Assembly: GCF_040802235.1 (NCBI RefSeq)
Contig: NC_133164.1
Span: 89,086,302-89,150,301, forward strand
Direction: 5' to 3'
DNA from: Manis javanica
Lineage: Eukaryota; Chordata; Mammalia; Pholidota; Manidae
DNA length: 64,000 bases
Of the stretch, positions 1-11,293 are shown one piece after another. The stretch's first letter is position 1. Each line of letters opens with the position of its first letter. A program made the translations under genes and the position numbers. Below the pieces are notes generated by a model. That model did no database searches. It saw nothing but the letters and a program-made list of their open reading frames with translations, and had not been told where the DNA came from.

Positions 1-187
1 TTGCATCCTTAGGACTGAAACTTTTTTAAAGTAACCTCTTTTATCACACGGTGACTGCCTGGTAGAAGGATGGTCCACCATATGGATTGCAGAATTTAGG
101 GGAGGGAACCAAAGAGTAAATATTTGAAATGTTTATGCTGTGCTGCAAATACCATTTGACAGGTCACTGGATAAAATAAAAGCTAAC
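1..187. other. Unassigned left edge
   Basis: This AT-rich edge precedes the L1 3' fragment. I could not assign it to a repeat family or gene. It may be more of the interrupted class II retrovirus that resumes near 320, but I found no convincing reading frame. Confidence 0.3.
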
Positions 188-319
188 ATTAGTGATTCTA
201 CATCTTGATATGCTGATGGACAGTGACTGTAATGGGGTTTGTGGGGGGGACTTGGTGTAGGGGAGAGCCTAGTAAACATAATGTTCTTCATGTAATTGTA
301 GATTAATGATAACAAAAAA
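188..319 (+). mobile_element. L1 3' UTR fragment
   Basis: About 130 bp match, in opposite orientation, the 3' UTR end of the minus-strand L1 at 6968-7200. Both share the core around gctgatggacagtgactgta and a terminal gattaatgata followed by A residues. It is a severely 5'-truncated L1 insertion. Class II integrase sequence resumes within a few bases of its A-tail, so it appears to have landed in the retroviral remnant. Confidence 0.75.
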
Positions 320-625
320 GGGGGGGATTACTCCCTGATAGGATAAAATTAACTGCAAATCAATGATTAATGCATGCTTTACATATCCTTAATTTTGATC
401 TTTTAAAGGGTGTAGGATGATCAGCTATGGAAGTACATTTTTCTGATAATATTTCTTTCTCTTAAAAAAAAGCAGTTCCTGTGTGGTGGTCTCCAATAGG
501 TTCTTCACAATGGTATAAAGGTCATATCAAAGTGTGGGCAAAGGGTTTGTTTGTGTTTATACAGAGGATCAAAGCCTAATTTGGCTACCCAGAAAATGAA
601 TTAAGATACTATATGAAGAAGAACT
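320..625 (+). pseudogene. Class II ERV pol remnant, integrase C-terminus
   Basis: Reading conceptually through two stops gives a betaretrovirus-like integrase tail. Near 325-410 there is a GGLLPDRIKL stretch and then HALHILNF, the position of the usual ALFTLNF motif. Near 475-580 come VPVWWSPIG, QWYKGHIKVWAKG and a VCVYTEDQ-like stretch reached by a frame change, which is the C-terminal DNA-binding domain. It would have acted in provirus insertion and cannot be functional now. The upstream catalytic core is absent from the window. Family assignment is from recalled betaretroviral motifs. Confidence 0.75.
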
Positions 626-689
626 TCCAACATCAACATCCTCTGGAAGAGTCATTCCAGAAGATGATCATCAAAAAACTTCAACAAAG

Positions 690-1259
690 ATCCTGGCGCA
701 GTTACAATTGTAGCTGCATTCATCCCGCCAGTTCCTGGACTTGCCGTTGGAATGCTGAAGGAGATATCTAAGCTGGCCTGTGCATACAGTAAAACAACAA
801 ATTTGACTGGTTCTATATTGTTGGAACTCAACCAAGAATTAGGAGAAATGTGAGTTGCAGTGCTTCAAAATTGTGCTACTATAGACTATCTATTGTTAAA
901 AGAACATTTGGGATGTGAACAGTTCCCAGGAATGTGTTGTTTTAATTTGTCTGATTTTTCTCAAACTATTTAAATTCAGTTAGACAATATCCATCATATT
1001 ATTGATAAGTTTTCATAAATGCCTAGGGTACCTAACTGGTTTTCTTGGTTTCACTGGATATGGCCGGTAATTGTAGGTTTGCTTTTATTATGTATCTGTA
1101 TTCCTATTCTGTTAATGTGTGCACGCAATTTAATTAGTAGTTTGTTAAAACCTATACATGCTTATGTTACTATACAAGAAGTTATGTCAAAGAAACAATC
1201 AATCTTCCCATGTTTTCTTCTGTCTGCTACTTCTATAGCTTTTCTTCTTCCTTCCTAAT
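690..1259 (+). pseudogene. ERV env transmembrane-subunit remnant with CX6CC motif
   Basis: Translation shows a fusion-peptide-like AAFIPPVPGLAVG near 710-750. A heptad-rich stretch follows, and then an immunosuppressive-domain-like [12 protein letters not shown]. The cysteine motif [15 protein letters not shown] lies at about 911-955 with the exact C-x6-CC spacing. The open part at 1019-1258 (79 codons) holds the membrane-proximal PNWFSWFHWIWP and a long hydrophobic membrane span. A stop lies just upstream of 1019 and another interrupts the NLSD region. The surface subunit is missing: only about 70 bp separate integrase from the fusion peptide. CX6CC is typical of gamma- and alpha-type envelopes, not classic betaretroviral ones. 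Confidence 0.75.
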
Positions 1260-1790
1260 TACAGCCCTTAAGTAGAATTCCTGCCTTATATTGAAAATTA
1301 CCGAGTATCATAATTCTTCCAAGTGGTAAAGATAACTCAAGACAAATGCTGGGCATAGAAGCCACAGGGCATAAATCTGCAAAGAAGTAAAAAGCTAACC
1401 TTTTCAAAGAATATTGCTTCTCTCTCACTTACCGACTTTACATTTCCCTGTATGGCCCCGGAAGATGGCTGGTTAGCCAGAGACGGGTAAGATTCCTTAA
1501 GGAAGGAACAACCTAAGACAGGCACAGTCACAGGGGGGGCCATCAGGTGAGAAATTGGGGATCAACAGAGGTGACGCTTAGAACCTCATCCCCCCTGTTT
1601 TGAGAGAAATCTTCTGCATCTGTGGATGTTTTGTTGCCCTTGTCTAGCTTGGATTAATACTTAATCTATAGGCACAGACCTGATCATCTACACTTGCCCT
1701 CTTACAGCACTAAATTATGCTTTCTATCTTTATCTTGCACCTACTACCACTTCAGCATTATATTTAAAATAAAAAAAAATAAGGGAGAAA
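1260..1790 (+). other. ERV 3' non-coding region ending in polypurine tract
   Basis: About 530 bp separate the env remnant from the LTR, with no recognisable frame. The stretch ends in an A-rich run and aagggagaaa (about 1771-1790), directly before TGTTGG. This is the expected place for the plus-strand primer (polypurine tract). Confidence 0.55.
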
Positions 1791-2057
1791 TGTTGGATTC
1801 ACATATAAATCAAATATAAAAATCAAATGAATAATCATATCTGACTTGATTGTTTATAGTTCATGATGCATGATCAAAACCGTAAGTTTCTGTGACGACT
1901 GCCCTTGCACTGTTCACCATGTAAGAACTTATTCGCTATGTAAGAACTTGTTCACCATGTAAGAACTTGTTCGTTATGCTTCAGAAGATTGGAGACTGTT
2001 GAGAATTAGGCTTGGGGTTGATTAATGATTGTGCATTGAGTCCCCTAAAAAAAAAAA
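1791..2057 (+). repeat. Class II LTR fragment ending in an A-run
   Basis: It starts TGTTGGATTC right after the purine tract. It carries three near-identical copies of a short motif (tgtaagaact plus flanks) at about 1920-1975, then a cttcagaagattggagactg block. It stops at tcccct followed by eleven A residues (2047-2057). I recall this tail as a very common repeat in pangolin sequence; that is memory, not a search. Ending in an A-run without a visible U5 is more like a reverse-transcribed message than an ordinary LTR. Confidence 0.55.
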
Positions 2058-2099
2058 TTTAGCAAGAAAATTCCAGCAGTGAATAAATTAGATAATGTA

Positions 2100-2122
2100 T
2101 AAAAATAAATAAATAAATAAAG
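2100..2122. repeat. (TAAA)n microsatellite
   Basis: Five or so tandem taaa units, beside the MIR copy. Confidence 0.85.
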
Positions 2123-2245
2123 CTAACATTTACAGGACACTTGCTGAGTATGCCAGGCCAGAGGTAAGTAAGCTTCACCTCGGTCTACTTTCTCAGTAAA
2201 TCCTGACCAGCACACAACGAGGTGGATTTATCCGTCAGCCTTTTG
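2122..2245 (-). repeat. MIR SINE fragment
   Basis: The string acatttacaggacacttgc followed by a gccaggccagaggtaagtaa-type stretch matches the antisense MIR 3' half (around the gtgccaggcac core) with several changes. Confidence 0.6.
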
Positions 2246-3501
2246 TGAGTTTGGTTGCTGAGAATCAGCTCCTAAAGCTTGATTTCCTTTGGAAGATCTG
2301 AGGATACTGAATATCTGAACTTGCAAAGCTGAGAGTTTGGAACATGGTGAACCTGCCAACATACAGCCACCCCGAACGTGTCAGGCGGAAACAGATGGCT
2401 GGACTCTCTTAAATCATCTTGACCACAAGAGAGATCATCTGTTCCAGCCTTGGTTGACCCAGGCAGCTTATCAAAGACATGTTTTCATTGCAAGATGCAA
2501 GATTCCAAATATGCAGAACCCAGATTGGAACAGAGATGTGACATAGAGTTCAAACTGGCCAGTCTCTGTGGAAACTCAAACTGTTACCATCATACATGCT
2601 TTATTTTCAAGGGCTTGTGGATAGAAATAAGAATGCATTCCTCTAAAGAGAGGCAACCTATCTAGCAGCTTGTAGGGGACAAAAGTGGGCCTGGGATGAA
2701 GAATGTGTTGGCAAGGATCCTGACTGCCAAGGAAGTGGGGGGAACCCCCACTCCCAAAACGCATCCTGACGGAAGATTTGAAACTTGAACCACTGACATA
2801 ATCTTATCACAATATGTAAATATCTAGAAGGCGAGAATTAAAATTATTCAGATATTATACAACTTTCAGCCTAACCCCAAGACCCCTGATAGCCCTGTGG
2901 TGTGTAGAACACCCATCCTCTGCCCTGACATAATCTAAACCAGCACGGGCAGGAGGGGCTGGCATGCTGTACTGTACCAAGATGAAAGTGGCTGGCTCAG
3001 TGGGTCTGCTTTGGTAATTAGACCCTCTACTTCCACTCTCAAAAGTAAAGCCAGACCCAACAACTTTCTCTCATAGGAAGAAATACTCCTATCTTCTTCC
3101 AGATATGGTATATGTGCATAGTAACAAAAACAGTATAAAATATGAGTATTGGAGATCAGAGAAAACTTGTAAAAATAGTACATACCTATGATCTGAAAGT
3201 GAGACAGCCTCCAAATATATATGCACGGATGACTGAATGGGGGCCAGGATACTGCACCAACATGGACTTCAAGGATACGTGAAAAGAAAGGAAAAGGAAT
3301 AATTTGTAAATATTAAATGTATCTATAGCATATATTTATATTTTATTTATACATATATATATATATTTTACATACTCCTTTTCCCTCCTATCCATGTGTC
3401 CTTGAAGCCCAAATGATGTAAAATCCTGGGATCTCCATTCATTCGTTCCCCACCCTCCCTACTCTCTCCTAGTGTCCCACAGTCAGATGAGAGCTAAGAT
3501 C
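2246..3501. other. Unassigned non-coding stretch
   Basis: Open frames of 60-82 codons occur on both strands, but none has recognisable motifs. A purely AT tract lies at about 3320-3375. No repeat family was identified. Confidence 0.4.
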
Positions 3502-3943
3502 TGATAAAAAAAACAAAATTAATCCAAGTAAATTTGAAGATCTAATTGGCTTTACTAAGCAATTCATGAAGCAGGCAGCAGCATCCCCTCTTGCAAGTAG
3601 AGACATGATCCAAGGAACTATACAAAATGGAAGGTTTTTATAGACAAGAGGGTGGCAGAGGGCTCATTATTAGCAAAAGAAAAGAATGGATTGTTGCAGG
3701 CACAGTCACTTTCTCTTGGGGGAAGAGCAGGGGGTCTCTTCATGGAGATCACCCCATCTTCTTTTAGGGCAGATGGAGAAGCCTCCTGGGACAGATGATC
3801 TTAGCAGTGATGCCGGCCAGAAAATCCCTGACATACTGCATTTCCGGGGCAGGTTGAACCTGTAATTTAAGTATCAGGCCCTGTTTTAGGGCTTAGCCTC
3901 GCAGAAGTGATACCAGTTTGGGGCTATATCTTTCTTTCTAACA
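3502..3943 (-). repeat. Solo LTR, family shared with 17759-18131
   Basis: On the minus strand it begins TGTTAGAAAGAAAGATA and ends with a TTATCA-type terminus. Its U5-like end (aagtaaatttgaagatctaa on the plus strand) is the reverse complement of the end of the LTR at 17759-18131. No retroviral genes adjoin it. Family name not determined. Confidence 0.65.
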
Positions 3944-5869
3944 GATTGTAAACAATGAGCACAGCGTCTGGTACTTCAGTGCAAAGACATGGGGAGTGGT
4001 ACAAAGGGCATCTGTGTCCCCACACACCGGGACAGAGCACTTCCAGCAATGATTCCAATTGTCTCTTTCAGTCACACCAAGCAGGGTGATCTGTCCACAC
4101 CCCAGAGGGATCAGAACCTCTAATCCTTCCTTCTCTGCATGGCTGTGCAGAAAAAACACCGGATCAGTCTGACCAGCAGCCATAGCTGGAGTAATTCTCA
4201 GAATTTTCCTACTGCAGTTAGTTCAAAGCAGTTTATGAAGGGTGGCAACTGCAAAATGCATGAAAGTTTGGATGAGTCCGTGGGCTGGTGAAAATAATTT
4301 AGAGGCAGCAAATGCTTTTTAAAAAGTTTTACATACTTTTAGATTTTTAAGAGCTGATTATTAAAGTAATACAGCTCATTGCAGAAAATACAGCAAAGCA
4401 TAAAGAAAAAAACAACCAATCACCAGTAACCCTCCTCCCACCCTGGCTGTGAACAACTTTTTAAAATAAAAGGTGGAGTTAAATGAAACTTCCAACATCA
4501 ATAAATGACCCAGTGTCCTGATATCTGCCCTTCACTCCAGGAGTTTTAAACCCACAGTCCCAGAGCCAGTGTTGACATTTTCGAGGCCAGCCTTAGTATT
4601 GGGTAGAATTGAGAGCCCAAGGGGTCCCCAGGGAGGCTTCTGCCCAGAAATACTCTGTTCCAATCTACTCCCTAGAACCAGAACTCCCGAAACAGCACTT
4701 GTTATTTCACAGTTAACATTTGGCCAGATGTAAATACCCATTGCCTTCATAAGGACAGTTCAGTGTTTCCCCAAAGAGAAAGCGGGACACACCAGAACCG
4801 CAGGCATCTGGGTCAGGAAGCAGGTGGCTGCAGAGAAGAGTCCTCATTCGGGAGTGAGCCGTTCTGATGGCCAGAGGCCTTCCTTGTCAGTGACTCTTTC
4901 AGAGCCGAAATGGGCCCTCTCTGAACTGTACATGTGGCTAGTCTTTGAACAAAAGCCATTTAGGGTGTTCGTCCTCCAGGGAAAGGACACTCCAGCCCCT
5001 CCCTCATCTGGGAAAGCTGGCCTGGCACACAAAAGTCAAATCACGGACATTAATTCTTTTCTACTTTCTTCTCCTTTGAAAATAACCCCTTTCCCTCATG
5101 TTTCCAAACTGCTAAAATTATTTAAAATGGCAGTGAGCCTATCAGGCCAGTCATCCTGTTTCATGTGAGAATCTCCCCTCTTTCCGTAGCACATGGTCTT
5201 ACTAGTGTATTTGTTTCTCCGCCTGAATTAGACATGGCTCTGAGGTCATTGAACCCCAGATTGATTAACTCCCTTAAACTGTCTTTGAGAAAGGGTCATC
5301 CTGTATGTTTATTAAATGAAATTATTTAGTGTCTTTCAGAGTCTTTTATGATGAACTCATTTCCTTGTTTCTTAGTAATTCTTTGATGTTCCAAAAGCTA
5401 CTAGCACATTTTACATGATCCTTTTCTAGGTTACTCCTTAGAAACAGAAAGTTGACAAAAGGCCCCAAACACTTATTTTAGTTCTCAAAATTTGGATGGG
5501 AGATGTCCAATGGGCTCTAAAAATAATAAAAGCCTTTCAATATTGAATTTGGTCTTTAGCAAAAGATTCAATGGATTTCAATTTAGTCTGAAATTTATCC
5601 CAAACCTACTTGGTTAGGTTTGGAGGCATCTTCATTCTCATTATTATTCTTGACTCTGAAAGTATTACAACTGGAAAATTGGTTTATTTCTATTCCTTGA
5701 CAGGTTAAATGACTGTAATTGACAAACCTCCTTGACAATAAAAGCTCACTGTTCATTGAGCCATTCTATTTCCTTTTTCATAAGAAGAATCAGCACATTA
5801 TAGTCTATAGGCCATCTCTACCTTTTTGTATGTTTTCTTAAAAACAATTTATTTCCATAGTATCTTTCT
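3944..5869. other. Unassigned stretch with one possible old L1 piece
   Basis: Most of this is unique-looking non-coding DNA. About 4305-4460 (attaaagtaatacagctcat, gaaaatacagcaaagcataa) resembles the 3' region of an old L1M element in antisense. The longest frame (4824-5168, 114 codons) shows no domain or codon pattern that I trust. Confidence 0.35.
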
Positions 5870-6010
5870 ACATTGAGAGATAGTAAATACACTAGTTGGG
5901 GTGAGGATTTAATACTGTATGTAACTGTTGAATCACTATGTTGTATATTGAAACCAATATATTATTCTATATCAAGTATACTTAAATAGAAAAACCTGAA
6001 AAGTAATGAA
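5870..6010 (+). mobile_element. Old L1 3' end fragment
   Basis: The sequence around gaatcactatgttgtatatt and tatcaagtatacttaaat matches the terminal L1MA/L1MB-type 3' UTR found in many Laurasiatheria. It ends in an A-rich stretch. Confidence 0.5.
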
Positions 6011-6039
6011 AAAGAATTTTAAAAAAGTGTAATTCATGT

Positions 6040-6665
6040 AACTTAAAATTAACTGTTTTAAAGTGAATGATTCAGAAGCATTTAGTACACTCACAGTGTT
6101 GTACAACTATTACCTAGTTCTGAAACATTTCCATCATTCCAAAATAAAGCCCTATACCAATTAGGCAATTTCTCCTCATTTCCTTCTCCCCTCTGTCCCT
6201 GGCAACCACCAATCTGTGTTTTGTCTCTGGATTTATCTATCCTGAATCTTTCATATAAATGAAATCTTACTAATACGTATCTTTTGTGTCTGGCTTCTTT
6301 CATTTAGCATAATGGTTTGGAGTTTCATCCATATTGTACAGTATGTCAATTACTTCATTACTATTTATGCCTGACTAATTGTGCATGTAACAATTTGTTT
6401 ATCCATTAATGGACATTTGGGCTATTTCTTTCAGTTATTGTAAATAGTGCTTCTATGAACATGTGTGTACATGTACATGAGTCCCTGTTTTCAATTCCTT
6501 TGGGTGTATACCTGGAAGTAGAATTGCTGGGTCATGTGGTAATCCTGTGCTTAACTTTTTGAGGACTTGCCAAAGTGGCTGCACCACTTGACCTTCCACC
6601 AGCAACATGTGAGGGTTCCAATTGCTCCACATCCGTGCCAACACTTGTTGTTTTCCTTTTTAAAA
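6040..6665 (-). mobile_element. Old L1M ORF2/3' UTR fragment
   Basis: Antisense signatures of an old L1 3' half are present in order: ggcaaccaccaatctgtgtt, atttagcataatg, ttatccattaatggacattt, agaattgctgggtca and a ccagcaacatgtgagggttc-type segment. It is heavily diverged and carries no open frame. Confidence 0.8.
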
Positions 6666-6719
6666 CAAAACAAAACAAAACTGTTATAGCCATCCTAGAT
6701 CCTAGAGGCATTGCCTATT

Positions 6720-6880
6720 GTTGTAAATAAAGGTTTATTGGAACATCGCCATGCCCATTTGTTTCCATGTCTTTGTAGCTTTTGCTCTGCCTCTACAGAA
6801 GCAGAGACTCTATGGCCCATAAACCTAAAATGTTTACTATGTGGCCGTTTAAGAAAAAGTTTGCCAAATTTTATTTTCGA
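6720..6880. mobile_element. hAT-type DNA transposon fragment
   Basis: The stretch aataaaggtttattggaaca ... ggcccataaacctaaaatgtttact ... aaaaagtttgccaa resembles the non-autonomous hAT family whose terminus reads CAGGGGTYGGCAAACT in antisense. It is a decayed fragment. Confidence 0.5.
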
Positions 6881-7003
6881 AGCTTAGCCCTTCTTTTTCT
6901 TTGTCACTTTATTTCACAGCTCCCCAAATTAAGACCAAATAATATATTGTTGTGACCTTGGAGAAGTTTGCTTATTTTTTTTTATAGTTTTGCATTTTTT
7001 TTA

Positions 7004-7299
7004 TTTTGGTATCATTAATTCATAATCACATGAGCAACATTGTGGTTACTAGATTCCCTCCATTATCAAGTCCCCACCCCATTACATACCCCATTACAGT
7101 CACTGTCCATCAGCGTAGTAAGATGCTAGAATCACTACTTGTCTTCTCTGTATATACTGCCTTCCCTGTGCCCCGCCCCTTATGTTATATGTGCTAATTG
7201 TAATGCCCCTTATTCCCCTTCTCCCTCCCTTTCCACCCACCTTCCACAGTCCCTTTCCCTTTGGCAACTGTTAGTCCATTCTTGGGTTCTTTGAGTCTG
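7004..7299 (-). other. 3' UTR of minus-strand L1
   Basis: Non-coding tail of the element between the ORF2 remnant and the oligo-T run. Its distal part is the same sequence as the truncated copy at 188-319. The precise border with ORF2 is blurred by decay. Confidence 0.7.
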
Positions 7300-10200
7300 A
7301 TGCTGTTTTGTTCCTTCAGTTTTTGCTTTGTTCTTATACTCCACAGATGAGTGTTATTGTACATGTTATTGCAAATGGTAGTATTTGTTTTCTTCTTATG
7401 ACTGAATAATGTTCCATTATGTATATGTACTACGTCTTCTTTATCCATTCATCTACTGATGGACACTAAGGTTGCTTCCATTTCTTGGCTATTGTAAATA
7501 GTGCTGCGATAAACATAGGGATGCATATGTCTTTTGAAACTGAGATCCTGCATTATTAGGGTAAATTCCAAGGATTGGGATTCCCAGGTCAAATGGTATT
7601 TCTTTTTTGAGTTTTTTGAGGAACCTCCATACTGCTTTCCACAATAGTTAAACTATTTTACATTCCCATCAGCAGTGTAGGAGGGTTCCTCTTTCTCTGA
7701 ATCCTCACCAGCATTTGTTGTTTCTATTCTTTTCTATGTTGGCCATCCTAACTGGTATGAGGTGATACCTCATTGTGGTTTTTATTTCCATTTCCCAGAT
7801 AATCAGCGATGTGCAGCATCTTTTCATGTGCCTATTGGCCATCTGAATTTCTTCTTGGGAGAAGTGTCTGTTCATATACTCAGCCCATTTTTTAATCAGG
7901 TTATTTGCTTTTTTGTGTTGAAGCATGTGAGTTCTTTATGTATTTTGGATGTTAGCCCCTTGCAAGATATTTCATTTACCAATATATTCTCCCATACTGT
8001 AGGATGCCTTTTTCTTCTACTGATGGTATCCTTTGCTGTACAGAAGCTTTTTAGCTTGATTTAGTCCCATTTATTCATTTTTTATTTTGTTTCCCTTGCC
8101 CAAGGACATGCGTTCAGGAAAAAGTTGCTCATGTTTATATTCAAGAGATTTTTGCCTATATTTTCTTCTAAGAGTTTTACAGTTTCATGACTTACATTCA
8201 GGTCTTTAATCCATTTTGAGTTTACTTTTGTGTATGGGTTAGACAATAATCCAGTTTCATTCTCTTGCATGTAGCTGTCCACTTTTGCCAACACCAGTTT
8301 TTGAAGAGGCTGTCATTTCCCCATTGTATGTCCATGGCTCCTTTATCATATATTAATTGGCCATATATGTGTGGGTTTATATCTAGGCTCTCTAGTCTAT
8401 TCCATTGATCTATGGATCTGTTCTTGTGCCAGTACCATTCATTGTTCTTGAATCTGTAGACTGCTTTAGGGAGGATGGCCATTTTGACAATATTAATTCT
8501 TCCTAGCCAAGAGCATGGAATGAGTTTCCATTTATTGGTATCTTCTTTAATTTCTCTTAAGAGTGTCTTCTAGTTTTCAGAGTATAGGTCTTTCACTTCC
8601 TTGGTTAGGTGTATTCCTAGGTATTTCATTCTTTTTTATGCAATCGTGAATGGAATTGTTTTCCTGATTTCTCTTTCTGCTAGTTCGCTGTTAGTGTATA
8701 GAAATGCAACAGATTTCTGTGTATTCATTTTGTATCCTGCAACTTTGCTGAATTCAGATATTAGATCTAGTAGCTTTGGAGTGGATTCTTTAGGGTTTTT
8801 TATGTACAATATCATGTCATCTGCAAACAGTGACAATTTAAATTCTTCCTTGTCAATCTGAATGCCTTTTATTCCTTTGTGTTATCTGATTGCTGTGGCT
8901 AGGACCCCCAGAACTATGTCGAATAAAAGTGGGGAGAGTTGGCATCCTTGTCTTGTTCCTGATCTCAAAGGAAAAGCTTTCAGCTTCTCACTGTTAAGTA
9001 TAATGTTGGCTGTGGGTTTGTCATATGTGGCCTTTATTATGTTGAGGTACTTGCCCTCTATACCCATTTTTTTGAGAGTTTTTATCATGAATAGATGTTG
9101 AATTTTGTCAAATGCTTTTTCAACATCTATGGAGATGATGATGAGGTTTTTGTGCTTCTTTTTGTTGATGTGGTGGATGATATTGATGGATTTTTTAATG
9201 TTGTACCATCCTTGCATCCCTGGAATAAATACTACTTGATCATGATGTATGATTTTTTTATGTATTTTTAATTTGGTTTGCTAATATTTTGTTAATTATT
9301 TTTCCATCTATGTTCATCAAGGATATTGGTCTGTAATTTTCGCTTTTTGTGGTATCTTTGCCTGGTTTTGGTAGTTGAGTGATGCTGGCTCATAGAATGA
9401 ATTCAGGAGTATTCCCTCCTCTTCTACTTTTTGGAAAACTTTAAGGAGGATGGGTATTAGGTCTTCACTAAATGTTTGATAAAATTCAGCTTGAAACTGT
9501 CCGGTTCAGGAGTTTTGTTCTTAGGTAATTTTTTGATTACCAGTTCAATTTCACTGCTGGCAATTGGTCTGTTCAGATTTTCTGTTTCTTTCTGGGTTAG
9601 CCTGGGAAGGTTGTATTTTTCTAGAATGTTGTCCATTTCTTCTAGGTTATCCAGTTTGTTAGCACATAATTTTTCATAGTATTCTCTCATAATTCTTTGT
9701 ATTTCTGTGGTATCCATAGTGATTTTTCCTTTCTCATTTCTGATTCTATTTATGTGTGCAGACTCTCTTTTTTTCTTGATAAGTCTGGCTAGGAGTTTAT
9801 CTAATTTGTTTTATTTTCTCAAAGAACCACCTCTTGCTTTCATTGAGTCCATTGTTTTATTCTTCTCGATTTTATTTATTTATGCTCTAATCTTTATTAT
9901 GTCCCTCCTTCTACTGACTTTGGGCCTCATTTGTTCTTCTTTTTCAAGTTTCGTTAATTGTGAGTTTAGGCTGTTCATGTGGGATTGTTCTTCTTTCCTG
10001 AGGTAGGCCTTATTGCAATATACTTCCCTCTTAGCACAGTCTTTGCTGCATCCCACAGATTTTGCGGTGTTGAATTATTGTTGTCATTTGTCTGCATATA
10101 TTGCTTGATCTCTCTTTTCATTTGGCCATTGATCCATTGGTTATTTAGGAGCATGTTGTTAAGCCTTCATGTGTTTGTGGGATTTTCATTTTTTTTGTGT

Positions 10201-11009
10201 AATTTATTTCTAATTCATACCTTTGTGATTTTTTTTGTGTAATTTATTTCTAATTCATACCTTTGTGATTTTTTTTGTGTAATTTATTTCTAATTCATAC
10301 CTTTGTGATCTGAGAAGATGGTTGTTACAATTTCAATCTTTTTGAATTTACTGAGGCTCTTTTTGTGGCCCAATATATGATCTATTCTTAAAAATGTTCC
10401 ATGTACACTTGAGAAGAATATATATCCTGTTGTTTTTGAATGGAGTATTCTGTAGATGTCCGTTAACTCCATTTGTTCTAATACGTTGCTTAGTGCCTCT
10501 CTCTCCTTACTTATTTTCTGTCTGGTTGATCTGTCCACTGGAGTGAGTGGTGTGTTGAAGTCTCCTAAAATCAATTCATTGCATTCTATTTCCCCCTTTA
10601 ATTCTGTTATTATTTGTTTCATATATGTATGTGATCCTGTGTTGGGGGCATAGATATATATAATAGTTATATCCTCTTGTTGTACTGACCCCTTTATCAT
10701 TATGTAATGCCCTTCTTTGTCTCTTGTTACTTTCTTTGTTTTGAAGTCTATTTTATCTGATACAAGTACTACAACTCCTGCTTTTTTTCTCCCTATCAGT
10801 TGCATGAAATATCTTTTTCCATTCCTTTACTTTTAGTCTGTGTATGTCTTTGGGTTTGAAGTGAGTCTCTTGTAGGCAGTATATTGATGGGTCTTGTTTA
10901 TTATCCATTCAGTGACTCTATGCCTTTTGATTGGTGCATTCAGACCATTTACATTTAGGGTGATTATCTATAGGTATGTACTTATTGCCATTACTGGCTT
11001 TAGACTCAT
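7300..11009 (-). pseudogene. L1 ORF2 pseudogene (endonuclease-reverse transcriptase)
   Basis: The minus-strand ATG is at about 11009-11007. The endonuclease part (10805-10290) keeps ILGDFNTPL and IDHILGHKK. The reverse transcriptase part is split across frames at 9717-9457 ([12 protein letters not shown]), 9217-8882 ([28 protein letters not shown]) and 8836-8636 ([10 protein letters not shown], the catalytic FADD). C-terminal pieces follow at 8482-7705. Many stops and frameshifts and a 40-bp triplication near 10189-10309 disable it. In an active element this protein nicks DNA and copies L1 RNA at the nick. Confidence 0.9.
10189..10309. repeat. 40-bp tandem triplication inside L1 ORF2
   Basis: The unit starting aatttatttctaattcatac recurs at 10201, 10241 and 10281, exactly 40 bp apart, with no mismatch that I can see in the shared parts. 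A partial unit precedes 10201. It lies in the endonuclease/linker part of the minus-strand ORF2 pseudogene. Confidence 0.95.
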
Positions 11010-11293
11010 GGTTACCAAAGATTCAAGGGTAATTCCTTTATTATCTAACAGTTTAATTTAACTCACTTAGTATGCTATTATAAACACAACGTAAAGGTTC
11101 TTTTTTTTCCTACTTTTTCTTTCTCCTCCATTCTTTATATATTAGGTATCATATTTTGTACTCTTTGTCTATTCCTTGATTGACTTTGGGGATAGTTGAT
11201 TTGATTTTGCATCTGCTTAGTAATTAATTGTTTTGCTTTGCTGTGGTTTTATTTCCCCTGGTGACAGCTATTCAGCCTTAGGAATACTTCCAT

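Noticed and set aside
2337..2764. Overlapping frames near 2.4 kb as a processed gene copy
   Set aside because: No recognisable protein, no A-tail, and frames overlap on both strands.
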